Assembly (NCBI GenBank): GCA_910585655.1
Contig: CAJUFW010000037.1
Span: 1 to 22,194, forward strand
Direction: 5' to 3'
Length of the DNA stretch: 22,194 nt
DNA from: an uncultured Lachnospiraceae bacterium
GTDB taxonomy: Bacteria > Bacillota_A > Clostridia > Lachnospirales > Lachnospiraceae
Each line of letters opens with the position of its first letter. Position 1 is the stretch's first letter. The position numbers and the translations under genes were made by a program. The notes under the pieces are model-generated. The model did not search any database. It saw only the letters and a program-made list of their open reading frames with translations, and had not been told where the DNA came from. Shown here one piece after another: positions 1 through 9,089 of the stretch.

Positions 1-3000
1 CTTTCCGAAAGCTCAATTCTCCGTAGTCGTCCGCAGCCGGAAAATGCCTGTTCTCCAATTTCCTGCACATGCTCTGCCTGCCGCACTTCTGTCAGCCATT
101 TACATCCTGCAAAGGCACGTCGTCCAATACGCCATACTGTATCGGAAAAGAATATTTCCGTCAGTAAATTCCCATCCTCAAACGCGCCGTCACCAACGGC
201 AGTAATTCCGTCTGCCAGACGAAGTACGGAAATATTTCCCGTACACTCCACCAATACCCCTTTTTCATCCGTTTTAAAACAATTCATACTGTCACAAGCT
301 GCCTGCTTTGCTAAAGGCGGCAAATCTTTTTCCCGGTCAGAAAGCCCGGAAAGCGTTACGCACGTTCCATCCGGCAAATACAGTTGTTCCAAAAAAACAC
401 AATTTCGGAACGCATAGTCTCCTACCCGTGTCCGCTCCGACTGGAAACGAATACTGGAAATCTGCAGACCATTGGCGAACGCCCAGCCGCAAACCAGACG
501 GATATCCGCAGGAATCGTCACTTCTTTCTGACAGGTAGAAGCATCTAACAACATATCTTTGACTATAACCATCCCCTTTTGTCTCTTCTGCCGTTCTAAC
601 CATTCCGTCCCGTGAAAAGCTCGTGCGCCAATCTCTTTCAGACTCTCCGGAAACGTCACCTCCTGTAGCTGCATACAGTTCCGAAATACCTCTGCCTCTA
701 TCTGGCGGATCCCTTCTGGGATATGCAGCACCTTTCCCGCTCCCCGGTAAGCACAAAGCCGCTCCTCTCCCTCTACCTCAAAACAGCTAAACGTACTGTC
801 CCAAATCCGCCGAACCACCTCCGGAACCGCTTCCGATCGGATGTCCTGGTAGCTTGAAAGCGTCCAGCTTTTCCCCTGGCAATTCACCGTCCGCAGGGCA
901 GTACAGCCGGAAAACGCATACTCTCGAAAAACACTCCCTGCAACAAGCGATACGCTGTCTACAGGTGTTTCGTCGGCGGGTAGCAGTTCTATCCGTAAAA
1001 GTCTCCCACAATCCCGAAACGCATACTCTTCTAAAAAACTCTCCCTTTGCAGCGTTAGCACCTGCAGGCTGTCACATCCTTCAAAGGCGCGCCTTTTTAT
1101 AATCCTAAGAACCGCAAACGGAAACTCCTCTAACGCCTGGCACCCGCAAAAGCTGCTTTCCCCTGCTGTTTCTACGTTCTTACAGACACACTTCTTTAGA
1201 GCAGCGCAGCCCTCAAAAAGTCTGTCCGAAACTTCCGTTATTCCAGGCAGAAACGCCCGCTGTAAGGCAGTGCAAAAAGAAAAGGCTCCTGTCCCTATCT
1301 GCTCTGCCGCAGTTTCTATTTCCTGTAAAGAACTACACTTTTCAAAAGCTCTTGCTCCGATTTTGATTCTGTTTTTCCCTTCGCCTTGCCCGGAATCCGA
1401 ACATTTCACCCAGGAAAGCCCGCTGCATCCAAAAAAGGCTCCCTCCCCGATCTCCTCCAAAGAAGCCGGAAGCTCTATACCAGTCAGGCTACGGTTTCCT
1501 GCAAAGGCATAGGGCGCGATACGTGTTATACCTTCCGGCAGACAAAGATTTCCCTGGCACCCCTCACCGGACACCAGCACTTTCCCTACAAAAATCCGCT
1601 CTGACTGTTGTATAGAACCTCGTACCTCCAACGTATCTTTTACATACGGTGTCCCGTCAAAGGCTCGTTCTCCTGCCCACAGCCTGTCATGGACTGCACT
1701 CCGCTCCAAAGACTGGCAGCCGGTCAATGCTTCCTTCCCAATGTATGTGGTCTTTTGTAAGGAAAGCTTACGTAATGCCCGGCATTGATAAAAGGCTCTA
1801 TCTCCCAAAGTCAAATACTCCGGAGCATATTCGGTTCTTGTTCTCCTTTTGACCACAACCTCTTCCAGCTTCACGCAGCCGCTGCAAAGTTCTGGTTCTA
1901 TCTCGCGAATTCCGGCAGGCATTACCAACCGTCTTAGCTCTGTACACCCTTCAAACGCTGCCCTTCCGATAAAGCGTACGCTCTCCGGCAGACGGATTTC
2001 TCTTACCTTTTTATTTCCGTAAAATGCCCCTCCCGCTATGATTTGTACTCCTTCTGCCAGGGCGACTGTCCCCTCCAGCTCCCGTCCGTCCCAAAAAACA
2101 GAATCGTTTTCCTGCAGGTTCCGCATTCGTTCTCTTTGTTCTGTCCGCCAGTGTTCTAAAAACGGGCTTTCTTCCAGCACATGCTGCCCGATTGACTGTA
2201 ATTGTTCCGGCAATATCACCCGCTCCAAAGCCGTACAGCCATAAGCAAGCTTATCTGCTATATGCTGCACACTCTCCTCCAACACCATCGTTTTTAGCTT
2301 CGGGCAGCTTCCAAATACATCTCTCCCAAAGGCTTGCCCACTCCCGGCTATCTGTACCCGGCGCACACCACTTTTAGCAAACGCCAGGCTCTGCACCCGT
2401 TCTGTTGCCGCCGGCAGACGCACCTCCCTTAAACTATCACAACGGTAAAACGCCAATTCCCCGATTTCTTCCAGCCGCTCCGGAAAAGCCAGCTTTTTTA
2501 AAGAGATACAGCCATAAAAAGCTCCCTCGCCGATTTTTCTTAGTCCCTTTGGAAGCGTTACTTCATGCAACACCAGACAGTGCCGAAACGTCCTCTCTTC
2601 CACTTGAGAAAGCCCGGAAGGCAGATTGACACGCAACAGCTTTACACAATGCTCAAACGCTCCGGCGCCAATCCGGCAAAGCCCTTCCGGAAACGAAATG
2701 CTTTGCAGCAGCAGGCAGTCCCGGAAAGCTTCTGCACCGATTTCCGTCAGACTCTCCGGCAAAATCACCCGGTCTATCGCTTCCTTTCCGGCAAACGCTT
2801 CCGCACCAATCCGGGTAATCCCCTCCGGCACTACTACGCGTGATTCCTCTCCTAAATACCGCAGTAAAATCGTTCCGCTCAGACGGAAATTCCCAAGAAC
2901 CTGCTTTTGAATCCGTAGTACCATATCCGGGATATCTTGTCCATTACCTGACACTTCCGTTACCCCAACCAGCCCTGTCAACTGATATTCCCGTTTCTTC

Positions 3001-3875
3001 CCCAGACGAATGGTCTTTAAAGACGTGCAATTCCGAAAGGCGTCCTCACGAATTTCCACCTCCCCTCCCTGCATTTCCTCCCCTTGAAATTCTATCTGTT
3101 CTAAACTAATGCAGTTGCGGAACGCCCGGCTTTCGATTTCCCGCAGAGAACTTGGCAGCGTAACCGAAACGATTCCCCGCTTATCAAAAAAGCAGCTTTT
3201 CGCCAGACTCTCTACTCCTTCCGGAATTTCTACATGCTTTAGGTTAATCAAAAAGCGAACCAACCGCCTGCCCTCTAGCTCCATCATCTTTAAAATATCC
3301 GTTACGACCTGACGGGCAATCGGCGGCATATCCTGTCCGCTGGCAGCCGCTTCGACCGCGTTGGCAATCCTTACGTGTTCTCCTCCTGCCAGAATAATCT
3401 CCGTAATCCGGCTACAGCCGGTAAACATATCGCAAATACTTTCTGCTTCTAGTTCTGCCGAAAGCTCTACCTTCTGCAAACGCACATCATTTAAAAACAT
3501 CTGCGCCCCCAGCCGCTTCACCCCTGGCAGCCTGGCTTCCACTAACCTATCGCAATACAAAAAAGCACAGTCCCCTACTTCTTCTACCGAATCTGGCAGA
3601 CAAATCCGCCGCAGAGCATGACAACGGTGAAACGCATAGCTTCCAATTATTTTTACACCATCCGGAACCTTGATTTCCTCCAGCTTCCGACAGCCCTTAA
3701 AGGCATCGTTCCCAATCACTGCCAGCCCTGGCGGCAAGACGACCCGTTTCAAAGAAATACAAGCCTTAAATGCTCCTGTTCCTATCGTATGTACGCCATC
3801 TGGAACGACAAGTTCCTCCTCTCTTCCGGTATAGGATTCCAACACGCTGTTCCTGATTTGATAGAATTCTTCCAT
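1..3875 (-). CDS. Giant BspA-type leucine-rich repeat protein, 3' end beyond the left edge
   Basis: The frame is open from the ATG at 3875 to base 1 without a stop, giving at least 1291 residues. It is built almost wholly of LRR_5 (BspA/Treponema pallidum type) repeats; I count about 40 units of the form 'L..I.LP.gv..IG..AF..C', for example IGTGAFKAC near residue 31 and IGEQAFSGC at the left edge. The start is firm: AGGAAGGA lies 7 nt before the ATG, and an in-frame TAG lies seven codons upstream, so no N-terminal signal peptide can be missing. The protein therefore appears cytoplasmic unless it is exported by a non-Sec route. Four copies of a roughly 45-residue linker interrupt the repeats near residues 175, 308, 1010 and 1180, each centred on a D-(I/L/M)-P-P-like motif. 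It follows the nuclease gene by 41 nt and is probably co-transcribed with it. LRR_5 proteins generally bind proteins or surfaces; the actual ligand is unknown. Confidence 0.9.
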   Translation of the reverse strand, partial: MEEFYQIRNSVLESYTGREEELVVPDGVHTIGTGAFKACISLKRVVLPPGLAVIGNDAFKGCRKLEEIKVPDGVKIIGSYAFHRCHALRRICLPDSVEEVGDCAFLYCDRLVEARLPGVKRLGAQMFLNDVRLQKVELSAELEAESICDMFTGCSRITEIILAGGEHVRIANAVEAAASGQDMPPIARQVVTDILKMMELEGRRLVRFLINLKHVEIPEGVESLAKSCFFDKRGIVSVTLPSSLREIESRAFRNCISLEQIEFQGEEMQGGEVEIREDAFRNCTSLKTIRLGKKREYQLTGLVGVTEVSGNGQDIPDMVLRIQKQVLGNFRLSGTILLRYLGEESRVVVPEGITRIGAEAFAGKEAIDRVILPESLTEIGAEAFRDCLLLQSISFPEGLCRIGAGAFEHCVKLLRVNLPSGLSQVEERTFRHCLVLHEVTLPKGLRKIGEGAFYGCISLKKLAFPERLEEIGELAFYRCDSLREVRLPAATERVQSLAFAKSGVRRVQIAGSGQAFGRDVFGSCPKLKTMVLEESVQHIADKLAYGCTALERVILPEQLQSIGQHVLEESPFLEHWRTEQRERMRNLQENDSVFWDGRELEGTVALAEGVQIIAGGAFYGNKKVREIRLPESVRFIGRAAFEGCTELRRLVMPAGIREIEPELCSGCVKLEEVVVKRRTRTEYAPEYLTLGDRAFYQCRALRKLSLQKTTYIGKEALTGCQSLERSAVHDRLWAGERAFDGTPYVKDTLEVRGSIQQSERIFVGKVLVSGEGCQGNLCLPEGITRIAPYAFAGNRSLTGIELPASLEEIGEGAFFGCSGLSWVKCSDSGQGEGKNRIKIGARAFEKCSSLQEIETAAEQIGTGAFSFCTALQRAFLPGITEVSDRLFEGCAALKKCVCKNVETAGESSFCGCQALEEFPFAVLRIIKRRAFEGCDSLQVLTLQRESFLEEYAFRDCGRLLRIELLPADETPVDSVSLVAGSVFREYAFSGCTALRTVNCQGKSWTLSSYQDIRSEAVPEVVRRIWDSTFSCFEVEGEERLCAYRGAGKVLHIPEGIRQIEAEVFRNCMQLQEVTFPESLKEIGARAFHGTEWLERQKRQKGMVIVKDMLLDASTCQKEVTIPADIRLVCGWAFANGLQISSIRFQSERTRVGDYAFRNCVFLEQLYLPDGTCVTLSGLSDREKDLPPLAKQAACDSMNCFKTDEKGVLVECTGNISVLRLADGITAVGDGAFEDGNLLTEIFFSDTVWRIGRRAFAGCKWLTEVRQAEHVQEIGEQAFSGCGRLRRIELSE

Positions 3876-3916
3876 TTTGAATCCTTCCTTTTTCTATAAA
3901 CTTTTAAAAGAAATAT

Positions 3917-4948
3917 TTACTCTTCCTCAAATATCTTTAACCTCTTAATAATCTCCTCTGGTTCTGGCAGCATTGCTTTCATCTCTTCTGGCAGTGTATT
4001 TCGTAACTGATATGTAGCCACTCCAATCGGTGCATTAATTTGCCTCAAAGCATATTCTACATACGTTTTGTCCTTGCTCTTACAAATAATAATGCCAATA
4101 GATGAATTTTCCTCCGGCAATTTGACTTGTTCATCCAATACCGTCAAATACAACTGCATCTTTCCAGCATATTCAGCTTCAAATTCACCTATTTTTAACT
4201 CTATGGCTATCAGGCTTCGCAACCTTCTATGAAAAAGCAGTAGATCAATATATAAGTCTCTGCTTCCTGCCATCAAATGATACTGATTTCCAATGAATGT
4301 AAAATCACCACCCATTTCAATCAAAAATGACCTAATATTGTTTACTAACTGCATCTCTAGCTCGTGTTCTGAATATTCCATTGATAGTTCAGCAAAATCA
4401 AAGGTATATTCATCCTTTACTGCTAATTTTGCCTGTACTCTTCGCTTATCTGATAATGTCAAATCAAAATTAGTCTGATTTAACAAATATTTCTCATATG
4501 CTTGTGCCTCAATAAAATTAGTCAGTACACGCTTTGTCCAACCATATCGTTTCGCCATTTGAATATAGAATTCTTTTTGCAAATCGTCTTTGCATTTCTC
4601 CATGATAATTATATTATTGCTCCAGCTAATTTCTCGCACCAATGGTGCGAGCTTTTCAGAATTACGATAAGTTAAGTAAAAATTACGCATTCTCCAAAGA
4701 TTAGCGGCTGAATAACCTTTCGCTCCTGGAAATTCTTTCTGCAATTCTTTTGACAATACTTGTACAATAGATTTTCCCCATCCATTTTGTTCTTGTTGGT
4801 TATAAATCTCTCTACCAATTTCCCAATATAAATTAATAGTCTCCGCATTTATCATTTTTAAAACATGATATTGCTTTTTATTTATCAATAGCTTTAAGTC
4901 ATTAACCAACGGTTCATATCCCACAATTTCACTTTTTTCCATATCCAT
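3917..4948 (-). CDS. DUF1016 / YhcG-family PD-(D/E)XK nuclease
   Basis: This 343-residue protein has the two-part build of the YhcG family. An N-terminal helical DUF1016_N domain (about residues 10-160, with NLYWEIGREI and SAANLWRMRNFYLTY) precedes a C-terminal PD-(D/E)XK nuclease fold (about 190-325). The likely catalytic residues are visible: D235 in LYIDLLLF and the E250-L-K252 pair in AIELKIGEF, with E198 in the helix before the fold. Length is normal for the family. Three in-frame ATGs lie within 15 nt. The second (4948) was chosen because AGGGGG sits 8 nt before it, whereas the first ATG (4954) is only 2 nt from that site. The gene is clearly more AT-rich than the LRR gene beside it, which suggests separate acquisition. 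It has its own promoter at 5030-5058. Family members are often found in mobile or defence-type regions; the cellular substrate here is unknown. Confidence 0.88.
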   Translation of the reverse strand: MDMEKSEIVGYEPLVNDLKLLINKKQYHVLKMINAETINLYWEIGREIYNQQEQNGWGKSIVQVLSKELQKEFPGAKGYSAANLWRMRNFYLTYRNSEKLAPLVREISWSNNIIIMEKCKDDLQKEFYIQMAKRYGWTKRVLTNFIEAQAYEKYLLNQTNFDLTLSDKRRVQAKLAVKDEYTFDFAELSMEYSEHELEMQLVNNIRSFLIEMGGDFTFIGNQYHLMAGSRDLYIDLLLFHRRLRSLIAIELKIGEFEAEYAGKMQLYLTVLDEQVKLPEENSSIGIIICKSKDKTYVEYALRQINAPIGVATYQLRNTLPEEMKAMLPEPEEIIKRLKIFEEE

Positions 4949-5029
4949 CTCCATTTCCCCCTCTGGTGTGAGATTTATTAACCATATTATTTTTAAAAAG
5001 ACATCCTCTTTTCACATTTTCACAAATAC

Positions 5030-5058
5030 ATTATACTATGCTTATATCGCTTTCTCAA
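5030..5058 (-). promoter_or_regulatory. Sigma-A-type promoter of the nuclease-LRR unit
   Basis: On the minus strand TTGAGA (5058-5053) is separated by exactly 17 nt from a perfect TATAAT (5035-5030). Transcription would start near 5023, about 75 nt before the nuclease start codon. No terminator is seen between the nuclease and LRR genes, so it probably drives both. Confidence 0.75.
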
Positions 5059-5142
5059 TAAATTTCTATTTTCTCTTCTCAACGTAAAAAGGATTAGCGC
5101 TTCTTTGTTAGAATTATGTTATTTGGAAAACCTTCCCATCAT

Positions 5143-5200
5143 ACAAAAAATAAGCAATACCCGACTACATAACTCCCATCAGGTATCGCCTATTTTTTTC
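5143..5200 (-). terminator. Strong bidirectional intrinsic terminator
   Basis: Arms 5149-5164 and 5179-5194 form a 16-bp stem, with three G-U pairs on the minus transcript, around a 14-nt loop. The hairpin is flanked by T6 on the minus side (5148-5143) and T7 on the plus side. It ends the Ig-like surface protein gene whose stop is at 5208 and insulates it from the nuclease promoter about 85 nt further on. Confidence 0.85.
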
Positions 5201-5207
5201 ACTTTCT

Positions 5208-8200
5208 TTATTTCACCGTTACTTTTACCGCCTCTGCATAACCATTTCTGGAATATACATAAACCGTACACGACCCTTTCCCGACCGCCTTGATTTTTCC
5301 TGCCGAAGAAACGGTTGCGATGTTTTTATTGCTGCTCGCATATCGGAATTCTTTTGCATGAGCATTAGAGAGCAGCTTTTTATTTTTATCATCCCGTACA
5401 GTACTTGCCGAAATGGTTGCCGTCTCACCGCTCTTTAAGCTGTAAGAATCCTTTTTTAAGACAATTTCACTTGCATTGGTATAGCTTTTGTTTTCTCTGC
5501 CGATGCCGTGAGCTGTAATGCTCTTGCCCAGGCTTACTTTCTTTCCGCCTACCAGTTTATAAGCAGCAACATAAATCTTATAATTCTTTTTCAAATCCAG
5601 CTTTTTCCCGTCGATTTTGCTTACTGCTACTTTGGCGCGCTCTGTTCCCTTTATCGACTCGGAAGGCTTGGAGGTAAAATCCTTTCCGCAATACTGCACA
5701 TACACGTCATAGCCGTCTGCGCCGCTTACCCTGCCCCATTCTACATAAATTTTACTTCCAATCTGTCCTACCGTCAGTTTGGTATTCATTGTTACGCCAT
5801 TCTTTTCCATCGTCGCCTTGGAAACTGTCGTTTCAGAAGGATCCGGATCCTTATCCCCTTCCGGCTTTTCCTCTTCTCCTGACCCCAACTTTGCGATTGC
5901 TTCGGTATAGCTTTTTTTACAATAGTTACAGGTGTATGTCCTGACTCCCTGCGTCGTAGCCGTCGGCTGCTTCGTCACCTGGCTGGTATACTGATGTTCC
6001 CCAAATTCCTCTATCTCATCCGTATAGCTGGCGCCGCACGGACAGGAATACGTACGAATACCCCGCTCGGTACAGGTCGGTTCTTTCGTTATTTTGGAAG
6101 AGAAGAAGTGCTGATGACCTCCTCCGGTTGGGTAGGATGGATTGTTGTCGGAACCCTTTGTAAGTGTAATCGTTATTGTCTCATTTTCATAGTTCCCTGT
6201 ATCGTCTCCGTTATAAACTGCTCTGGCGATTACTTTTGCTCCCTCTGTTAAAGGAATATTCTTATCTTCCTCTTTCCATTCCCATTTGTCTGGCAGTGAT
6301 ATATCGCCCACCGTATTATCATTCTCTGTGGCATTTATCGTATCGCTTGGTCTGTTTGGAGGGAATGCCGCTTTGTTTACTATCAGTGTTACCTCGCACT
6401 CTCCTGGTTCATAATTCATGGCATCGGAATCGTCAGGAGAAAAGACCACGATATACTTCGTCTTTCCACTATCAGATACAGAAGGCTTGATAGAGGCATC
6501 TTTCCATTTAAAGTGTCCTCTTATTGCCTGACTGCTAATCGCACTGTCTCCGTCCTGTCCCTTTCCATTGCCATGTTTCACGCTTCCACCTGAAAAACTA
6601 GATTGACTCAACGGATCACCATACGTAATGTCACTAACCGCAGGTAGCTCAGTGATATAAGGAATTGCTTTGCTTACCGTAATGTTCACCGTGCCTTCTG
6701 CTATTTCATAAGTCGTAGTATCTTTTGGTGTAAATATCCAGGTAGCACTCTGTATGTTTGTCTCTGGCAATTCATTTGGGGTTTTCCATTCAATCGTACC
6801 TTCTACTTTCTTATTTTCATCATCAACAAATTCTACTGTTTCTTTAAATTTCAGGTTTGAAAGAGGTTCTCCATACGTAATGGTATCATTCGCCAAAATA
6901 GAATCCTCATTTTCTACTAAAGAAACAGGAATTTTCTCTGTCAGCTTCAAATTGACTACAATAGTAAAGTCTTCATAATTCTGTGTTTTTACAGCAATTT
7001 CTATCTTTCCTGTTGCTCCTATTCCACCACTGCTTACCGTATAACTTAACATCCCATTATTATTCAACGAAGGTTCTACTTTATAGGTCACAATTCCTGA
7101 TGTTGTAATCGCTCCATAGGTTACTGTCCCATAATTATTCTTTGGAAGCAATTTGGCAAGGTTAATGCTGTCTGGTGTTTCTTTTGAATACAAATAGCTC
7201 TTATTCTGCTCGTTTATGATATCATGTTTAGCCTTTTTTATTTCCACGTTTGTTGGAACAGTAGTTGTTGTTTCTTTTAAAACATAATTACCTGCAGCGG
7301 ATCCGGTAAGGACTAACCCGGTTAGTTCTACCGTCTCATAGCTTCCGGCATTAGCGCTGCTTAAAGTGCCTTTTACTTTACTAATATCAACAGCGACCTC
7401 ACCCTTATCACTATCTGCAATTCCTTCTAATTTAACCTCTGTAATTTTTATATCGTCTTTTCCATTATAGGCTCTGCCTTCTGCTGTTGCTTCCTTTACG
7501 GTCAGCTCTCTTGCTTCTACCTTCACCTGAAAAGTATATTCTAACGGTACTTTGTCTGCTTCTGTCCCTAGACGGTTCATCCTAACTTTATAACAATGCT
7601 CACCTTTACCCAAGGTATCCAGATAACTTGCCTTTAGTGTAAGAGTATTTGTATTTTCCAGCTTATAATGTTCCTTGTTTATAACGGTTCCATCCTTAAT
7701 CAGTTCCTGAAAGGTATTTCCATTCAAGGTAAGCGTTACAGAGGCATCCGTATTCGCTTTATAGCAATAACTCAAAGCTGCTGGACTGACAGAACCCTCT
7801 CCGTAAACCAGGATTTTTTCACTCTTTAAAATAGCTGAATTGCTGGCGTTGTCTACCACCTTTACGTAGATAATGCAGGAACCCGTCGCATTCAATGGAA
7901 CCGAGTCATTATACTTTTTCCATGTTATATCATTAGTTGTATCTGTGATTTCTTTCTCAGAATCCTCTATACTATAGAAAACCTCCTTCACCCCGCTTCC
8001 CGATACATTTTCTGTATCGTCTATAGCCGTAATCTCTACAGATGCGCCAACTTCACAAAATATACTGCCAGAGGTAGTCGCTTCATCATCCAATCCTTTA
8101 AACGCTCTCTCCTCTGTACCAATCCGGTATTTTGCTGTAGGGAGAATCGTATCCTTTACCGTAATTGTCACTGAGCCGGAAGTTATATGGTAGTTTTTGT

Positions 8201-8768
8201 TATCTTCAGGTGTAAACTCCCATATATAAGAATTCTCCCCATAATTTAATTTTGTATCATCGCGTAATTTTAATTCCCCGGAAACTTTTTCTTTATTAGT
8301 ATAATCTAACGTTACCTTTGATATATCCAAACTGTTCTCTATGGGACTAGCCGTCACTGCGCCAATATCTGGTGTTGCTTTTTCAATAATAAAGGTTCCG
8401 CTGACACTACCCGTATACTGAGCAGTATTCTCACTTGCTGTAATAATTGCACTGGCTGTACCAGCATCAACATTATTGGAAAATTCAATCTTACACTCTG
8501 TTAAATCAATCGCCGTCCCACTTAATGTAACACTTATCGCAGATGTAGTCGGTTCAATTTTCTCCCCAGTATAGATATAACGATCACTGACCGTTACGTT
8601 AGCCCCGGACAAATCTATTTTCTCTACCTTACTGCCATCCCCGCTGCCGCTATCTCCTTCCGCCAACGCAACAGCCCCATTCCCTGGCATCATCCCCAGC
8701 ACCAGTACCACTATCAGCAAAGCCGCCAGCTTCCGTCTCAAGGCTTCTTTTATTCTCCTAGCTTTCAT
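5208..8768 (-). CDS. Secreted multi-domain Ig-like surface protein
   Basis: This 1186-residue protein starts with a Sec signal peptide: a basic stretch, a hydrophobic core of about residues 13-27 and a likely cut after A36 in AVALA. An MBG/Ig-like module follows at about 45-135. Next come a further Ig-like module with an X2-like stretch (VTLTLNGNTF at about 345), a YDG-type repeat near 430-510 (AYNGKD to AGNYVL), two more MBG-type modules with the signature ITYG-[ED]-PLS at about 625 and 720, a His/Cys-rich pair at 885-960, an Fn3-like domain at about 985-1095 and a final BIG_2 domain. No LPXTG, SLH or membrane anchor is seen, so attachment is unexplained and it may be released. GGGAGG lies 6 nt before the ATG. 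It is preceded by a long leader with an internal hairpin (8769-9119). It is likely an adhesin or cell-envelope protein; the ligand cannot be told. Confidence 0.85.
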   Translation of the reverse strand: MKARRIKEALRRKLAALLIVVLVLGMMPGNGAVALAEGDSGSGDGSKVEKIDLSGANVTVSDRYIYTGEKIEPTTSAISVTLSGTAIDLTECKIEFSNNVDAGTASAIITASENTAQYTGSVSGTFIIEKATPDIGAVTASPIENSLDISKVTLDYTNKEKVSGELKLRDDTKLNYGENSYIWEFTPEDNKNYHITSGSVTITVKDTILPTAKYRIGTEERAFKGLDDEATTSGSIFCEVGASVEITAIDDTENVSGSGVKEVFYSIEDSEKEITDTTNDITWKKYNDSVPLNATGSCIIYVKVVDNASNSAILKSEKILVYGEGSVSPAALSYCYKANTDASVTLTLNGNTFQELIKDGTVINKEHYKLENTNTLTLKASYLDTLGKGEHCYKVRMNRLGTEADKVPLEYTFQVKVEARELTVKEATAEGRAYNGKDDIKITEVKLEGIADSDKGEVAVDISKVKGTLSSANAGSYETVELTGLVLTGSAAGNYVLKETTTTVPTNVEIKKAKHDIINEQNKSYLYSKETPDSINLAKLLPKNNYGTVTYGAITTSGIVTYKVEPSLNNNGMLSYTVSSGGIGATGKIEIAVKTQNYEDFTIVVNLKLTEKIPVSLVENEDSILANDTITYGEPLSNLKFKETVEFVDDENKKVEGTIEWKTPNELPETNIQSATWIFTPKDTTTYEIAEGTVNITVSKAIPYITELPAVSDITYGDPLSQSSFSGGSVKHGNGKGQDGDSAISSQAIRGHFKWKDASIKPSVSDSGKTKYIVVFSPDDSDAMNYEPGECEVTLIVNKAAFPPNRPSDTINATENDNTVGDISLPDKWEWKEEDKNIPLTEGAKVIARAVYNGDDTGNYENETITITLTKGSDNNPSYPTGGGHQHFFSSKITKEPTCTERGIRTYSCPCGASYTDEIEEFGEHQYTSQVTKQPTATTQGVRTYTCNYCKKSYTEAIAKLGSGEEEKPEGDKDPDPSETTVSKATMEKNGVTMNTKLTVGQIGSKIYVEWGRVSGADGYDVYVQYCGKDFTSKPSESIKGTERAKVAVSKIDGKKLDLKKNYKIYVAAYKLVGGKKVSLGKSITAHGIGRENKSYTNASEIVLKKDSYSLKSGETATISASTVRDDKNKKLLSNAHAKEFRYASSNKNIATVSSAGKIKAVGKGSCTVYVYSRNGYAEAVKVTVK

Positions 8769-9083
8769 CTTAAACCTCCCATTTTTTTCACGTTCCGATT
8801 TTCATATAGCTTCCTACCATTCATCCTTCCTCCGTCCGCCTTACCAGGCAAAACAGAACAAACAGGAAGTGTCTGGCGGACCTGTCGCCGGTTTATTGCC
8901 CTTCTGAACGCAAAAAATGCCAGGCACAGAGAGCATAGCTTCCCTCTCTGCAGCCTGACAGTGCTTTTTTGGTTTATTTAAACACGCATCTTCCTCAAAC
9001 GTATGGTTTCTCATAGCTTCTGTCAACTCCTTTTTTGGTCATTCGGTCATTCCACTTCTGGAAAAAAGCGGATCATTTTTGTA
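8769..9083 (-). promoter_or_regulatory. Leader of the surface protein gene, possibly attenuated
   Basis: About 315 nt separate the predicted start of transcription (near 9083) from the ATG at 8768. The leader holds a terminator-like hairpin at 8912-8959, a second inverted repeat (GTCCGCC at 8868-8882 region pairing with GGCGGAC at about 8834-8840), and an open frame from ATG 9014 to TAA 8841. That frame encodes a Cys-rich peptide of about 57 residues preceded by AAAGGAG at 12 nt. GAAGCTAT occurs three times along it (near 9012, 8935 and 8809). It matches no riboswitch class I can recognise; a GEMM-I (c-di-GMP) core was looked for and not found. Whether the hairpin is regulatory is inference. 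Confidence 0.4.
8912..8959 (-). terminator. Intrinsic terminator-like hairpin inside the leader
   Basis: GTCAGGC (8959-8953) pairs with GCCTGGC (8925-8919), and CAGAGAG (8950-8944) with CTCTCTG (8933-8927). This gives a two-part stem of 7 + 7 bp with a small internal loop and a 10-nt apical loop, followed on the minus strand by ATTTTTT. It lies about 125 nt downstream of the promoter at 9090-9119 and about 145 nt before the surface protein start codon. A T6 run on the other side could also let it act on the plus strand. Confidence 0.7.
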
Positions 9084-9089
9084 TCTTCT

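Noticed and set aside
1..3875. Many plus-strand open frames across the LRR region
   Set aside because: They are antisense shadows of repeats on the minus strand, with no ribosome sites or recognisable proteins.
8769..9083. c-di-GMP (GEMM-I) or other known riboswitch before the surface protein
   Set aside because: The conserved cores (for example GGCAAACC and GACGCAAAGCC) are not present.
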